Of a stretch of 64,000 nt of DNA, positions 1 to 12,900 are shown in pieces. The notes under the pieces are model-generated. The model was given only the letters and a program-made list of their open reading frames with translations, searched no databases and was not told where the DNA came from. Every line of letters begins with the position of its first letter. Within the stretch, counting starts at the first letter, position 1. This DNA is from Asterias rubens (Eukaryota > Echinodermata > Asteroidea > Forcipulatida > Asteriidae): NCBI RefSeq assembly GCF_902459465.1, contig NC_047068.1, positions 7,936,001 to 8,000,000 of the forward strand, given 5' to 3'. The translations under genes were made by a program, and so were the position numbers.

Positions 1-80
1 TATTCATTACATGGTGTTACCGCAAACCTTTCCATATTGTATTTCCACCATGCAAAGTTTCAAATCCTACTTAAAATAAA
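1..80 (+). repeat. dispersed repeat, 3' part
   Basis: The stretch with ACATGGTGTTACCGCAAAC and TTTCAAATCCTACT recurs almost unchanged at 63117-63181 and, more diverged, near 59880-59945. At the two downstream sites it follows a block containing GATCAGAGCATACTGATC, so this copy is cut by the window edge. The family is not identified. Confidence 0.6.
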
Positions 81-336
81 TACGAAAGTAACATCTACAT
101 TCATTTGGAATAAAAAAAAAAACCGAATCTAATAATCTAGTACCAACACTTTATCACAGTGCTCATTTTCTGTTTTACAACAGGACAAGCACTGAACCTA
201 TTTTTGTTTTTCAGAGAACGCTGATTTACCTTATAGTGTACAAGATGGTGTGGTACAATCTGCATCCAACCATGCCCATGCCAAACCAACACCAGGGCAC
301 AACCCCTTTTCTTTTGATAAGTGTAGCTTGGTTCTT

Positions 337-606
337 GTAAAGGATTTGGGTACTTTTTGTAACACAAAACCCAATGTCCACAGATTTACATTAAACTTAT
401 ACCGTTTAAAGATAATGATAGTAGAAAGCTTCCCTGTAGTTTTTGAGAAATGAGTAAAACAATGTCATGAGAATACATTTTTACATGCTAAAATAATTTT
501 CGTCTCATGATTAGTGAGACGAAAATTGTTTTCATGACATTGTAAGTTTAATGTAAATCTGTGAACATTGTGTTTTGTCTCCCAAAAAGTACATAGACCC
601 TTTAAA
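337..606. mobile_element. palindromic MITE, ~64-bp terminal inverted repeats
   Basis: The two ends are reverse complements over about 64 bp, sharing GTACTTTTTG near the tips and CACAGATTTACATTAAAC further in. The centre folds again around TTTTCGTCTCATGATTAGTG. No ORF is present. The structure is typical of a non-autonomous foldback or MITE element. Confidence 0.7.
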
Positions 607-2134
607 TGCATTATACCAAACCTACAAGACAAGTCCCACCCAAGGAAAAAAAACCAATTGTTTATAATAATAAGCAATTGAATTATTTAACTATTGAGTA
701 AAGAATAAACAACTTAAAAATATATATATAATGCATACCAATGACATTAGTTCAGTTATTTGGGAAACCTAGTATATTAAAATAAATTAATAAAATATTT
801 CTAAATTCAACTCAAAGTGTGCTTTATTAGTCTTTATAACATGTTTCAAAATGTGAGCAAGACTATCTTCGTGTGTGATGATAAGAATTAGCTTTCAATA
901 TTTTAGATCCAACATACTTGTATATAGGGGTTTGTAGATTATTTGTAACTCACTGCCAAAAATGGTATTCTGGAAATAAGAAAAGAGTATTATTTCAAGA
1001 AAAAACATTGCGTCACTGCCAAGTAATTGTTTCTATTCAAGGTTTCCTGGAGTGACACAGGAAAAGTTTTTCTGAACTATTCCTGAACATATTTTGTATT
1101 ATTATTTCAAGAACACCATTTTAAGCAATTGAGCAAAAGGCATTATCTTTTTATGCTCTCCGTGACTAATTGTTTTTTTTATTACTACTCTAATTTGTGG
1201 CCCACTCTACCAAAATGACACTTGCACACTTTAGATTGGGCTATGCAGCAGCTAGAAGGTGTGGCCCAAATTTTGTTGGAAGATGATGTTCTGACAAATC
1301 ATTTCAACTTGAGATCAGACACGTAGTTTTTGGATGGAATTATTACAAAAGCAACAACCCATAGTGTCCAGTGCCTTTAACTAACTGAGATAGACAAAAT
1401 AATAGTATACAAATATTGAGTGGCACAGAGTGGAATGGGAGGAATATTATTGCAAGGTCAAATTTTGACTGTTCCATTTGGGGTATTTATGAATAGTAGT
1501 TCAAAGACCCTAGCCCTAGAGTCAAAACTATTAACAATTTGTATGCGAAGTGACTGATTTCAATTTGATGTTGCGTAGGTAATGCTGTATTGTGCAATGT
1601 TTTGATACAAAGCCTCAAATAGAAGTTACAAAGTTATTGGTTTGGCTATTTCTTTGCCAATTTGCAACTTATTTATAAAAATCCTACTCCAGTAATTCTT
1701 TAGAACACATCACACCCGTATTGATTTTTTCTTGTTAAAATAACTTTAAGCTTGTCACTGATATAGTTGTAGAATATTTTGAATTAGTTATTTCTTGGCA
1801 AAATAGAAAACTCCCACCAAAAACCCCCCCTTTTTTTTAAAACCATTTGATTTTCTTAATCCTATATAAATTTAGATGCAACTGTGAACATTTCATTGAA
1901 AAGGTGATAGTGTTGTGGGATATCGCCCAAAGCCAGATCGGTTTATGTCTATGCAGAAAGAATAGTCCGCGATTGAAATAGACAATCTGAGAAACACTTC
2001 TTTCATATAGAAGCGATTGTGGGGAATAAAACCTTGTTTTTGTCATAACCACAATACTCCAAAATGATTCTCAAAATGCTGTACACTTAAAGCTGCTGTA
2101 CTTCTAACCAAGTGATTTTTTATTGACATTAGTT
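607..2134. other. AT-rich intergenic stretch
   Basis: No credible gene is visible. It contains poly-A/T runs and, near 1362-1382, an isolated end of the common MITE family A (TAGTGTCCAGTGCCTTTAA). Confidence 0.5.
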
Positions 2135-2516
2135 TTAAAGAGACACGTTGCCTTGGATCGGTCGAGTTGGTCTATTAAAAGCATTTGAAACCGTTTTTCG
2201 TAAAATGCATATGGTTAGAAAGATGTTTTAAAAGTAGAATATAATGATCCACACAAATATGCCTTGAAATTGCAGGGTTTTCCTTTTATTTTGCGAACTA
2301 AGACCCATGCACGGTCAGCCATTTTATGGAGTCAAAAACTTGACTCCACAAAATGGCCAACTGTTTTTGTTCACGACGTATAAGGAAAACCGAGGCATAT
2401 TAATTTTTGTGTGGATCATTAATTTTATCTACTATAAAAACATCTTTCCAACCATATGCATTTTATAACAAACGATTTTCACAACTCGACCTATCCAAGG
2501 CAACGTGTCCCTTTAA
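2135..2516. mobile_element. MITE family F (TTAAAG..ACACGTTGCC termini)
   Basis: The inverted termini read TTAAAGAGACACGTTGCCTT and, on the right, AAGGCAACGTGTCCCTTTAA. The inverted repeat extends inwards through GTCGAGTTGG and the sub-terminal GTGTGGATCATT. A second copy lies at 50193-50582. The TTAA edges fit a TTAA (or TA) target site. No ORF is present. Confidence 0.8.
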
Positions 2517-3380
2517 GAGTGGTTACCAAACATACCTTCCCTTGAAGCACTTATAGTAAACATTGCTCTCTCTCTACCTGCATCAGTAGAGGGAAAAGCT
2601 AAAATAATTTTCATGCTACCTATTTGGGGAAATAAAATCATATTTTAGAACATTCCAGGTTTAGTTGTGAATTTAGATTAATTATTTAGCGTTGGTTGAC
2701 CATCAGGGAAATTGTTATAGTATAAAGAAATCACAGACAATTTGTATAGAAAAACATTTTTTAACCTTTTATTGTAAATATTAATATTTATTTATGATTT
2801 TGTGGAATTGAGGTAAACAAAAAATATATAATATATATATAAATTTTTGCTGTTCATATTTATAAATTGTTGCATAGTCATTCATCTAATTTTGTACAGA
2901 ATATAGTTTAAAGAGAGATAGATCTTTTCTGTAATGTTAATAATTTGAGTGAGAGGAGAAAATGTAGAAAGGTTAAAATTCATCCTCTATATAACTTTGG
3001 GAATTTTCTTATCAAATTGCAGGTCAATATATTATACCACATCTATTATCAACAAGTTATTGAATGTTAATTAAGGGGTTGAGGGGCTCAGTGTAACTTA
3101 AAGAAAATAACAAGTTTGGAAGAAGGAACAAAAAAAAAATAACTTTGTACACCACCTAAGTCTAAAATAAAAATCCATACAAATTATCGCAATATCACCA
3201 TACACCCAGACATTATTGTTGATTTTTTTGCAGTGCTATTTTCAGGAAAATGTCAGAATATCCATTAAGAAACGAAGATACATTGTCTTGCTTTATAATG
3301 GTAATATGAGAAACCTTTTTAAAATATCATTTTGCACCAGGATCAAGAATATGAATGTTTTGGTTTGACCCTTTTAACGA
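2517..3380. other. AT-rich intergenic stretch
   Basis: Nothing recognisable apart from short TA-rich runs around 2820-2845. Confidence 0.4.
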
Positions 3381-3383
3381 TGT

Positions 3384-3525
3384 GTACTGTATACTCATCA
3401 CTTGGTAACATACTGCTCTAGAATTGCAAAGGTCATGGGTTCGAATTCTACTCGAGTAATATGCCTTTGATTGTTTAAACAGAACCCTGGAAAGTACCGA
3501 GTATACATCGGGGAATGAAAGGGTA
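3384..3525 (+). repeat. tRNA-derived SINE-like remnant
   Basis: A B-box-like GGGTTCGAATTCTAC at about 3438 follows a weak A-box-like segment, the arrangement of a tRNA-derived SINE head. It cannot fold as a functional tRNA by eye. Confidence 0.4.
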
Positions 3526-3778
3526 AACCCCAAAATTAGTATGGGAAAATGTAGATTTGTTCAAATACCTTTTTTGACCCTCTTGTTTGTGTGGCAGTAG
3601 GTCAAATCTTGTTGCCGCTATGGGCATATGCCCTTGCAGCCGCTATTGTTCTTTAGGGGTTCATGACACCAAAATATATGTGGCTAGAAAACCTCCAATC
3701 CTTAGTAGGTCATAAAATTGGACTCGGAACAATTATTTTAAAAATTGGTTCATTTATGACCAATTGTTGGGCCTGCAA

Positions 3779-3947
3779 CCGATTTCACGAAATGCTAGGA
3801 TTAATCATAACTCGAGTTAGGACGAGTAACTCGTCCTAACTTAGGATGAGTTCAATTTTTGTGTCCTACGTATTTTGATATGGAACTGAACCCGTCCTAA
3901 GTCCTAAGATTAATCCTAAGTTAGGAAGAGTTTGGTGAAATCAACGG
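3779..3947. mobile_element. palindromic MITE family E
   Basis: The ends GATTTCACGAAA and TTTGGTGAAATC are inverted. The body is built of repeated dyads of the type TCCTAACTTAGGA. Related copies lie at 8570, 26770, 29119, 44680, 52591 and 62133. Confidence 0.65.
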
Positions 3948-4504
3948 CTGCATACATATTGTGTCCAACATATTGTGTCCACTCATGCACAGGATTTTGG
4001 AGGACTTGGGACTGTCATGAATCCCCCACTTGTATGAAAACAAGGCACTGTGTTGCCTTGAGGTTTTAAAACTTATCACATTTTCTAGGTTTCGTTTGAC
4101 ATGGCTTTGTTTATAAGTAGGTTTATTAATTCAACTTCTGTTTCATTAATGAAATTTGAGGTGCTGCAAATTAAGGGATGCGTATTCTATAGCTTGGGTG
4201 TTTTTTGCTAGTTATGGTGCATATGATATAAATATTAATTTTCTTGTAAATAATGACCTGTGCAAATATTGAGAGCTTTAACGTTGTTTATTATCTGAAT
4301 CAATATCATGTTTATAAATTAAAGTCAGGAAGACGGTTTCTTTGGTTTAATAAGAGTTTATTCAGAATGTTTAATATATCGTTAATAGAGAACTTTCATA
4401 TCTCAGAAGCCTTGAAATAAAACAACAGATGCTTACTTGTGGGTTTTTCTTGTACACATTTGTCTCAAAGTCTTGTTTAAGTTTGGTTGAACACAGACAA
4501 GTTT

Positions 4505-4625
4505 GATAGAGCGGGATTCGCACTTTCGACTTCTGGGTTTACATGCCAGTGCTCTACCAACTGAGCTAGCCCACTTTCTGTCGGTCTCTCTATTTGCTAG
4601 CCCTCATTAATAGGGCCAATCCAAT
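4505..4625 (-). repeat. tRNA-derived SINE head
   Basis: Read on the minus strand it contains TAGCTCAGTTGGTAGAGCAC (A-box region) and, about 35 bases on, GTGCGAATCCCGC (B box). Similar minus-strand heads lie near 8005-8040 and 34300-34372, so this is a dispersed SINE rather than a tRNA gene. Confidence 0.6.
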
Positions 4626-4799
4626 CCTTACCAATCAAATATACTGTAATTGTAGATAGACCTACCTGCTGGAATTTGCTTCAAAAACATCACAATGTTT
4701 TTGTGGTGGGGGGGGGGGGGATGAGAGGGAAGGAAGCAACATTACCGATACAAAAAATAATTGCTGTGTTGTGATAGACCGCACAAACTCCATTAATAT

Positions 4800-5225
4800 T
4801 TATAATAATTATAATAATACGAAGCATTTATATAGCGCTCTACGGAGAACAGAGCTCTTTACATGAGACTAGGACAAAAAGAAAAACAAACGAACTAGGA
4901 TGGCCGGATGGGGAGCAGAAATGTCTTGAGGAGGCTTTTGAAAACAGGCAACAAGATGGCCTCTGGCAGACCGGTGGGAAGCTCTTTTCATAGACGCGGG
5001 ACAGCTTTCCATCTAGTTCTAGGAACAGCTGATCAGCTGATGAGCAGAGTCGTTGCCTGTACGCATCAGCAGTATTAGAGTTGTGGGAATGTACAAGTTC
5101 CCAACCAGATATGATGGAGATTGGGTGTGAAGGATTGTGTAGACATGAGAGACAATTTTGTCACTTTCAGGATGTATCAGGATGTACACACGCAGGTCAC
5201 TGAGAAGCGAGACTTACATAAAGGG
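4800..5225. repeat. dispersed repeat with ATTTATATAGCGCTCT core
   Basis: The segment starts with ATAATAC repeats and GAAGCATTTATATAGCGC, a motif I associate with dispersed repeats of marine invertebrates. Every reading frame is broken. The family is not named. Confidence 0.35.
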
Positions 5226-5365
5226 CGCCCCAACCACCCCTATCCAGTCAAACAAGAGTATAAAATGTAATAATCGGTGTTTCTGATGAATGCAGTGAAA
5301 TTGATGATGGTGCTAACTCCCAAAAAATTCTTGATCAGCGCCGGTTGTAGGACACAAAATTATTG

Positions 5366-5765
5366 GGAGTGTCGTGGAGCGGTTAAGAGCACCGAATTCA
5401 AACTCTGGTGTTTCTGATCAGCAGAGTGTGGGTTCAAATCCCCAGCCGCGACACTTGTGTCCTTAAAGCAAGACACTTTACCATTGCTTCGTCCTTCGGA
5501 TGGGACGTAAAGCCGTTGGTCCCATGTGTTGTGTAAACACATGTAAAAGAACCCAGTGCACTTATCGAAAAGAGAAGGGGTTCGCCCCGGTGTTCCTGGC
5601 TGGATTGGCAGCATATTGCGCCACGGCACCTTGTAAACCATTACATGGTGCTTAAGCATTAGGTCTTATATCTCAAAATTCGCCCCACTCCTTGCAGTAA
5701 TAATACCTTGCGCTTTGTATCCTTTGGCAAAAGGCGCGTTATAAATACGGTTATAAATTATTTAT
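5366..5765 (+). mobile_element. tRNA-derived SINE, near full length
   Basis: The head GTCGTGGAGCGGTTAAGAGC is the A-box region of a tRNA(Leu/Ser)-like promoter. GTGGGTTCAAATCCCC is the B box and GCCGCGACAC closes the acceptor stem. A conserved body follows (CGTCCTTCGGATGGGACG, GCCGTTGGTCCCATGTG), then an AT-rich tail. This body resembles SINE cores that are widespread in marine invertebrates. A shorter relative of the head lies at 44332. Confidence 0.75.
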
Positions 5766-6360
5766 ATCACAATCCACATAGCTTATGCAAAATTGCGATA
5801 TATTACTGACTGTGTATCAATTGCCTTTGCGTAGACTACTGAAGTAAATGGAGTTCAAAGTCATTTTTTTAGTTTCAAGAGTTCTGTAAAACTGAGTTGT
5901 CCTACATTTTGATATAAAAACGTTGATAGTTTTGGCATTGTTAATATAGATGTTGAAGAGTTCTACCTGCTATAATAGTATTAAGGATTATGCCAAAATC
6001 CAATAGCTTCCACAAACTTATGCAAATATGTTTAGCAATGAGAGCTTTTCTAAGCCAATCAAACATGCTAAAACCAAAAAGCTTCTGGGATCCGCCCCCT
6101 TTTTGGAAGTCGTTCACACGTTTTCATAATTGTGACGTTATTGTATCACGGGATCGAGCACCAGTGGACGTGTTTGGGCTCGATAAACCAGGTTTGTTCG
6201 GGTTCCCTGAACAGCTAGCCAACAACGACACAATAACATGCTACAATTGAATTGGTACCAGACTAATTTTGTATGTTGTTGTTCTGTGGTTTAAATGCCT
6301 GAAGCTGGCGGAGGCTAGCTAGACCGTTTAAATTTCCAGTCAAAAGTTTGAAAACTAAGC

Positions 6361-6919
6361 ATGGCTGATGTGCAAAATGAAGAGATGGAGAGAGCGCTTA
6401 CCTCCGTTTGTGATGCTAACATTATCTGCGACATTGCTGGTCTCTCCATGGAGGAAGGAACGGACGAAGCTGCTCTAATACAGCTAGTCAAGGATTATTT
6501 CACATTTGACGGCCTCGAAAGTTCAGACGATGATGATGACGAGAGTTGGGAAGAAGAGGCAACCGAAGCTCCGGGTTTTATAGGATCACCCTTGAAAACC
6601 AAATCACCCAGAAAAACCAAATCACCCAGGAAACCCAGAACACCCCGAGCTTCTGGAGCGAGTGTCTTTCTCAATTTTGTTTCAAGTCTAGATGAGGATG
6701 AAGTTGACTGTGACGACGAACCACCCGTTTCAACCAACGAGCTTCAGCGTGTGCAACATCTACTGGGGGACATGGTCGCCGATGATCGCGCCGTGGAGCA
6801 GGGGAGAGCTCGGGACTTCAACTGTGAATGTTCGACCTTTAAAGGAAAGCCTTGTATCAAGCAGTTCACCGTCGAGGAGGTGTGCAGCATTCGTTTGGAC
6901 ATGCAGGGGTTGACAGAAG
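6361..6919 (+). CDS. transposase-like gene, exon 1
   Basis: It starts with ATGGCTGATGTG and ends at the donor GAAG|GTATTT in phase 1. It encodes an acidic tract (five Asp in a row near residue 57), then TKSPRKTKSPRKPRTPR, a repetitive basic SP motif like AT-hook or chromatin-binding tails. It ends with the NCECSTFKGKPC cysteines. Reading past the donor gives TAA within three codons. Confidence 0.85.
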
Positions 6920-9900
6920 GTATTTAAAGTCACAGTTCTAGGAATGTAGTAGGAGTGCCCAGTCTCAGTCTTGCTCTTTAGTTACCAATGTAGAAAACAA
7001 TAATAACTATATTTCCACATATTGCGCTTACAAAGCCCCACTCAGATGACTTAATCACTAAAAGTAAAACATGAAATTTATTAGTTGCGATAACGTAACC
7101 CTCCTCCCGACGGCGGCAGGAGGGTAACGTTATCGCAACTAGAAATTGAAACTGCTCTGCCATGACAACTCACTAACTTTTGCACTTTTACTTTACTTTA
7201 TTTTCCACATTTTGACAATACATAGAGACAAAATAAAAGAAGAGATGGTTTTATTAAGCCCTAGGCTTTTAAACTAACCATATAATATTTTAACCCTATT
7301 TTCACAGGCTAGTTAATGGTGAAAAAATAGCAACACTTTATCAAACTTTGACCTACTACTACTATAATATTAATAGTGGTGGTAAAACAAAGGACCCCAT
7401 CAATTGGAGTAAAACATAATGTTTTGAAGTTTTAGCTTTTTCCCCCAATGATAAGATTTACTGTGCTCGATACTTCATTTGTATGCAGATCTATTTTTAA
7501 ACTTCTCTACAATATGTGAAAGCTCTTGAAAAGCTTAATTATTGGCTCATGTTTGTTCAGGAGAAAAAGATCTGCTACTTTTGGGGATGTTCCATGCTTC
7601 GATGAACATGAGTGAAATGGTCTCCTACCAAGTTAAAGCTCGCACAAGAACCCGCAGTATCCACACTGTCAGAAGTATGAGGGTTTGTTCAAAGACCTTC
7701 CGTTTCCTTCATGTGTGAGTACATTTAATTTTGTGATATTTACTAACAAAGAATTTGCTCGGCTATTGTGAGGTGAAACTTTTGTACAGTATGTTTCATC
7801 TACATGTAAACAAACAAAAGTATAATATAAAATAAGATTAATAATAATTGTCTTCTTTTCTTTAAAGGCACCTGACAACATTGGTAATTACTCAAAGTAA
7901 CTATTAGCATAAAACCTTACGTGGTAACGAGTAACGGAGAGCTGTTGATAGAATAAAACATTGTGAGAAACAGTTCCCTCTAAGGTAGCGTAGTTTTTGA
8001 GAACGTGCCGGCAGCACTCTACCAACTGAGCTAATATCTAGTCCAGTGTTGCAATCTCTTTATTTAGTCAATATCTTTGTTTGGGGTGCCAGTCAGTGAA
8101 CCATTAACTGCTGAGTAGCCAGGGACCACACCCAAGTTTAGGATTCAACTTGGGAAGCGACAGCCAGGGGATCAACTTAATAGAGAGTGAGACTTTTTAT
8201 ATAAGATATCCACTAAATAAAAAGCTTGTGTTTTTTATTATTTCATACTGTTCTTTAGCGTGAGCAAGAACAAGGTAAGTGCTGTGCAAAAATGGTACAG
8301 GGAGCAAGGTCTTACTCCACGTCGTAAGAAGTCTGGAGGCCGAGTCGACTGTATCAGAACTTTAAGTTACGAGGATACTAAAAGAGTTTTTCAGTTCATC
8401 CAAAATTTTGCTGAGGAGCATGCACTTCTTCTTCCTGGTCGTGTTTCTGGGTACAAGAGATCGGATCTTTGTCTGCTACCATCAACCAACTCGAAAGCCA
8501 GCATCTGGAGGAACTACTACAAGCCAGCTATGGAAACAACAGGTGGGTGTCAATGTTAAAGGCATGGCCGTCGATTTCACCAAACTGGTCCTAACTTAGG
8601 ATTAATCTTAGGACTCAGGACTTAGGTCAAGTTCCGTATCCATAGATGTTAGGAAGTATTTTACCAAATCCAAAGATTCGAGATAGGATTAATTCTAGCG
8701 TTTTCTGAAATCGGCTTCTGGACATGTTTGTTAATTTCTCAGAGACCAGTATTCTCACTCCAACATGCATAAAACAGGCATGAGAATCTTCCGAATTTTT
8801 CCTGAATTCAGGATTTTTCACTTCAAAATATGTGGTCTCCGAGTTCAATGTGAATTTGAAATAAAAATGGGGGGGGGGGGGGGGGTAGGTCCAGGTGGTG
8901 TAAGGTCAAACTGTGGATTAGTACAAATATTTTATTTTCACCTGATAAACTAAGTGTTTGTGGCACTTGATAGAAAGGACATCAATTGTTTGTCGGATGC
9001 GGAGAAAGCGAACGGCTGGATGCGTCCACACATGCGTGCATTAAAATACGTTCAAAGTGTTTCTCGATCCGATTCTGATACCCTGCTAAATGTTGACGTC
9101 AAGGGAATATGCATGTGTTGAGAATTTTGTCACAAAGTAAATGTACTGTACATGTACAGCGATTGATCTCAACTAAATTCTCACTATGTTCCGTAGACTG
9201 TGAAAAACAGTCCGACTTGTGTTGTGTGTGTGTGGTGCGTGCGGTGTATGCATCTTAATGCTCACGCTGAACATAGAAAGGACTAAATGTACAGTCTATC
9301 TGCACTGGTGTGTTAACAGAGTTTGTTCCTGAGTTAGCTGCAAAATTGACATTCGGTGCCGTGCATGTTTACAACGTGAAGCCGCTAGGATTTCAAGGAA
9401 ATTGACGAGAAGATAATGAATAAACAAAATAAATGGAACTGGAATTGGTGTTGGTTCTATCTTTCTCCATGGTTCTCCAGAGCAGTATTTATTCGGCGAT
9501 GGTTTTGCGTTTTTGTTGAGCGATGAGCAGGGTTAAAGTTATTTGGTCATCGAAGTTGCAAGAGAAAAAACACACTTGTTGCACAAATTTGTGTGCTTTC
9601 AGATGCCTGAAATACCTCTTTCTCAAAAACTACGTTACTTCATCAGAGGGCGCCGTTTCTCACAGTTCTCCATTGCTCATTACCAAGTTAGTGTTATGCT
9701 AACAATGATTTGTTTATTAACCCATTGTAGTGTCCAGTGCCTTTTTAGGAATGACGGTACATGATAACAGTAATGTTAACAGACAACAAAATGATCATAA
9801 AAAAAACTTTACAATTCAGAATACTTTTTAAAGGTGTTTCTGCTAACAGCCAAACAACTATTGTTAATGTTATGTTTTTTTTAGGTGTTCGGCCAACAGC

Positions 9901-12900
9901 TAACGGCTAACAGTTGAAAAACTATTGTTATTAGGTGTTCGGCTAACAGCAGAAAAACTAATATTGTTATTGTTCTGGTTTTTTTTCTCATTAAATATGA
10001 AACTTTTATACAGAAATATTCAAAGGGATGTTATCTACTATCGTCATTACATCGTATAAATCTGTGAACTTAAGACGATTTTTACCCCCTACCAATTCTG
10101 TAAATTTAGTGAACAGTATAGCCACATTTAAAAAACACCAAAGAAAATGAATACATCTTGGTCTAGTCAAGAGAAGTTGGATCTACGCCCCTTAAAGGGA
10201 AGGTACACATTTGGTAATAGTCAAAACCCATGTCTTCCCACTTAACATAAGCATAAAATAACAAGCCTGTGAAAATTTGACCTAAATTGGTCATCGAAGT
10301 TGCGAGAAAATGATGTACAAATTTGTGTGCTTTCAGATAGGAATAAAAGACTTCTGGCTAGATTTTAGTGAGAAATTACCTCTTTGTCTAAATCTATGCT
10401 ACTTCAGAGGAAGTCGTTTCCCACATTGTTTTTACTATCAACAGCTCTCCAATGCTCATTACCAAGTCAGTTTTTAAGTTAATATTTGTTTTGAGTAATT
10501 ACCAAATGTGTACCTTTCCTTTGTAGGGGTGTGATAAAGCGCCGTGTAAGATCGAGTATTGTTATTATTAATCATTCGGACGTGATTGGAAATTGGGCTT
10601 CCTGATAAATAGACAGCCTCTTCCCCAAGTGTTAATTTGGATTCAATGTAGTATTATACAAATTGAAACTGTATTTTTAACATACTAATTTTTAAGAGGT
10701 TTGTTTGAACAGAATCGAAAAGATAAATTTAATTTCATAGATAAATTCAACTATAGTCTTGGTTTGAGTTGTTTGATCGTTTTAAACGCGCGAGACTTGA
10801 TGTTTGTCTCATCACTATACATACAGTTTATCCAAAAAAAAAGAAAGTCTAATCATAAAAAATGCTGATATTTACAGCACATACAATAATACAATACAAT
10901 AGCAGGGCTGTATGCTTCGTTTTTGAAAGGGCAAGGACACTAAGGCATTTTCTTTTTGGCAAAGGGCACCCTATGAGGAAATTGTAAGTTTCTACTGGAG
11001 CATTTCAAGGGCACCAAGGCAATGACAAGGGGCAACGGAGGCAATTGCCTCCGTTGCCTCCGTGAAGTATCAGGCCTGCAATAGTACAACCAATTTCAAA
11101 GCCTACAATTATATATCATGTTTATATTTCAGATTTGCGCTTAAACGATTTTCAATAGAGTGAGTGGTGACTGTTATATCACCCATAAATGTAATAACCA
11201 CCATGCAAATGTAATAAAATCAACCATGTTATGGTAATCTGAGTCACATTCTGAAATTATAAAATACATTGTTACAATTTAAAACACATTGCAGACGTAA
11301 GGTCTGGTCGGTTTTTAATTAGTGTAAAACAAACTAAGTAAACTTTAGTGTTATAGTTAATCACCTTCTCATTATACAAAACAAAAACCCCAAGACAAAC
11401 ACAATTGTTAACGTACTTTTAGGCCCATTTAAACGTTTCCAAATGATGAGTAATTTTTTAATATGTACATGTATGATTGTATTTCTCTATCATAACCCTT
11501 GAATTTGATATTTACATTAGTAGCTACCTTCCCCTAACTTTAAAACGTGTGATCTTAACCTTATACAACAATCAACATCAACACCAACGACAAAATTGAC
11601 ATCAAAACAAGTAGCAGTGGTGTGCGGGTAAACGAAGTTGACAACTACAAGTACCTGGGTGCCCCTTGTGAGAGACAGCAAAGGGGAAACTATCAAAAGA
11701 ATAGGCATGGTCGGCGTGTAACAAAATGAATGCTGTATGGAAATCGAGCCTCAACAAAAAGAGCAAACTAACGAATCAATTATATTGTGTGGCTCGAATA
11801 CATGGACAGTCACAAGGGAACTTGATGAGAAACTGGATGGGTGCTATACAAAACTCCTTCGGAAATGCTTCAACGTTCACTGGAGTCAACACATGACAAA
11901 TACAGAACTGAATGGTAAGAAACCAAAACTATCCACCAAAATACAACAGCATCGTCTGAGACTAGCAGGGCATTCATGCAGAAGCACCAAAGAACCTGTC
12001 TCTCAACTTATCAACTGGTCACCAAAACATGGAAGGAGAAACGGGGGAAGACAAAGGCTCAGCTATACAGATGTAGTTGCTAGGGACATCGGGGTGCTTC
12101 CAGCTGATCTTCCCAACCTAATAAGAGATAGACAGGGGTGGGCAACCCTCAACATGATTCCAACCTCGGTCGACTAGAGAGAGCGAGAGAGAGAGATGTA
12201 CTGCTAACGCATTATACTGGACAATACTGTAAACCAATAAAAGAGACTTAAACAAACGTCGACCTCTAGTCTTAGAGATAACACAATGAAACATTGATGA
12301 GGCAATGATTTTTGTTTTATCCCCATGAGAGGGCGACTATTCCAGTGACGTCTACATGTGCACAATGACTAAATGTCTGAATTGGCGACTACGCCTACGG
12401 CTGGATCACAATGTCCTTTCCTTAGCAACGCAGCCGTAGCTGTAGACCCTAAATTTGAATACGCCCTTATTTAGGCACTGGACACGTTTGGTTATAACAC
12501 CAGTATTCTCACTTGGTGTTTCTCAACATAATGCAAACAAACTTGTGGAAGTTTGGGCTCAATTGGTCATCAAAGTTGCAAGAAATTAGTGAAAGAAAAG
12601 GCACCCTTGTTGCACAACTTTGTGTGTTTTCAGATGCATTAGAAAAGGATTCAGCGGAAGCCTTTATTTATTTTATTGAAGACAAACTCAAAAACTGCGT
12701 TTAATTCAACAGCTCTCTATTACTCGTTACCAAGTCAGTTTATGCTCACAATAGGGTCCAGTGCCTTTAAAGGGAAGGTACACGTTTGGTAATTACTCAG
12801 AACAAATATTAACTCAAATAATGACTTGGTACCAAGCATTGGAGAGCTGTTGATAGTTTAAAACATTGTGGGAAACGACTCCCTCTGAAGTAACGTAGTT

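Noticed and set aside
6495-6737. Minus-strand ORF rich in Ser
   Set aside because: It is the antisense shadow of the acidic and Lys-Ser-Pro part of exon 1 of the transposase-like gene.
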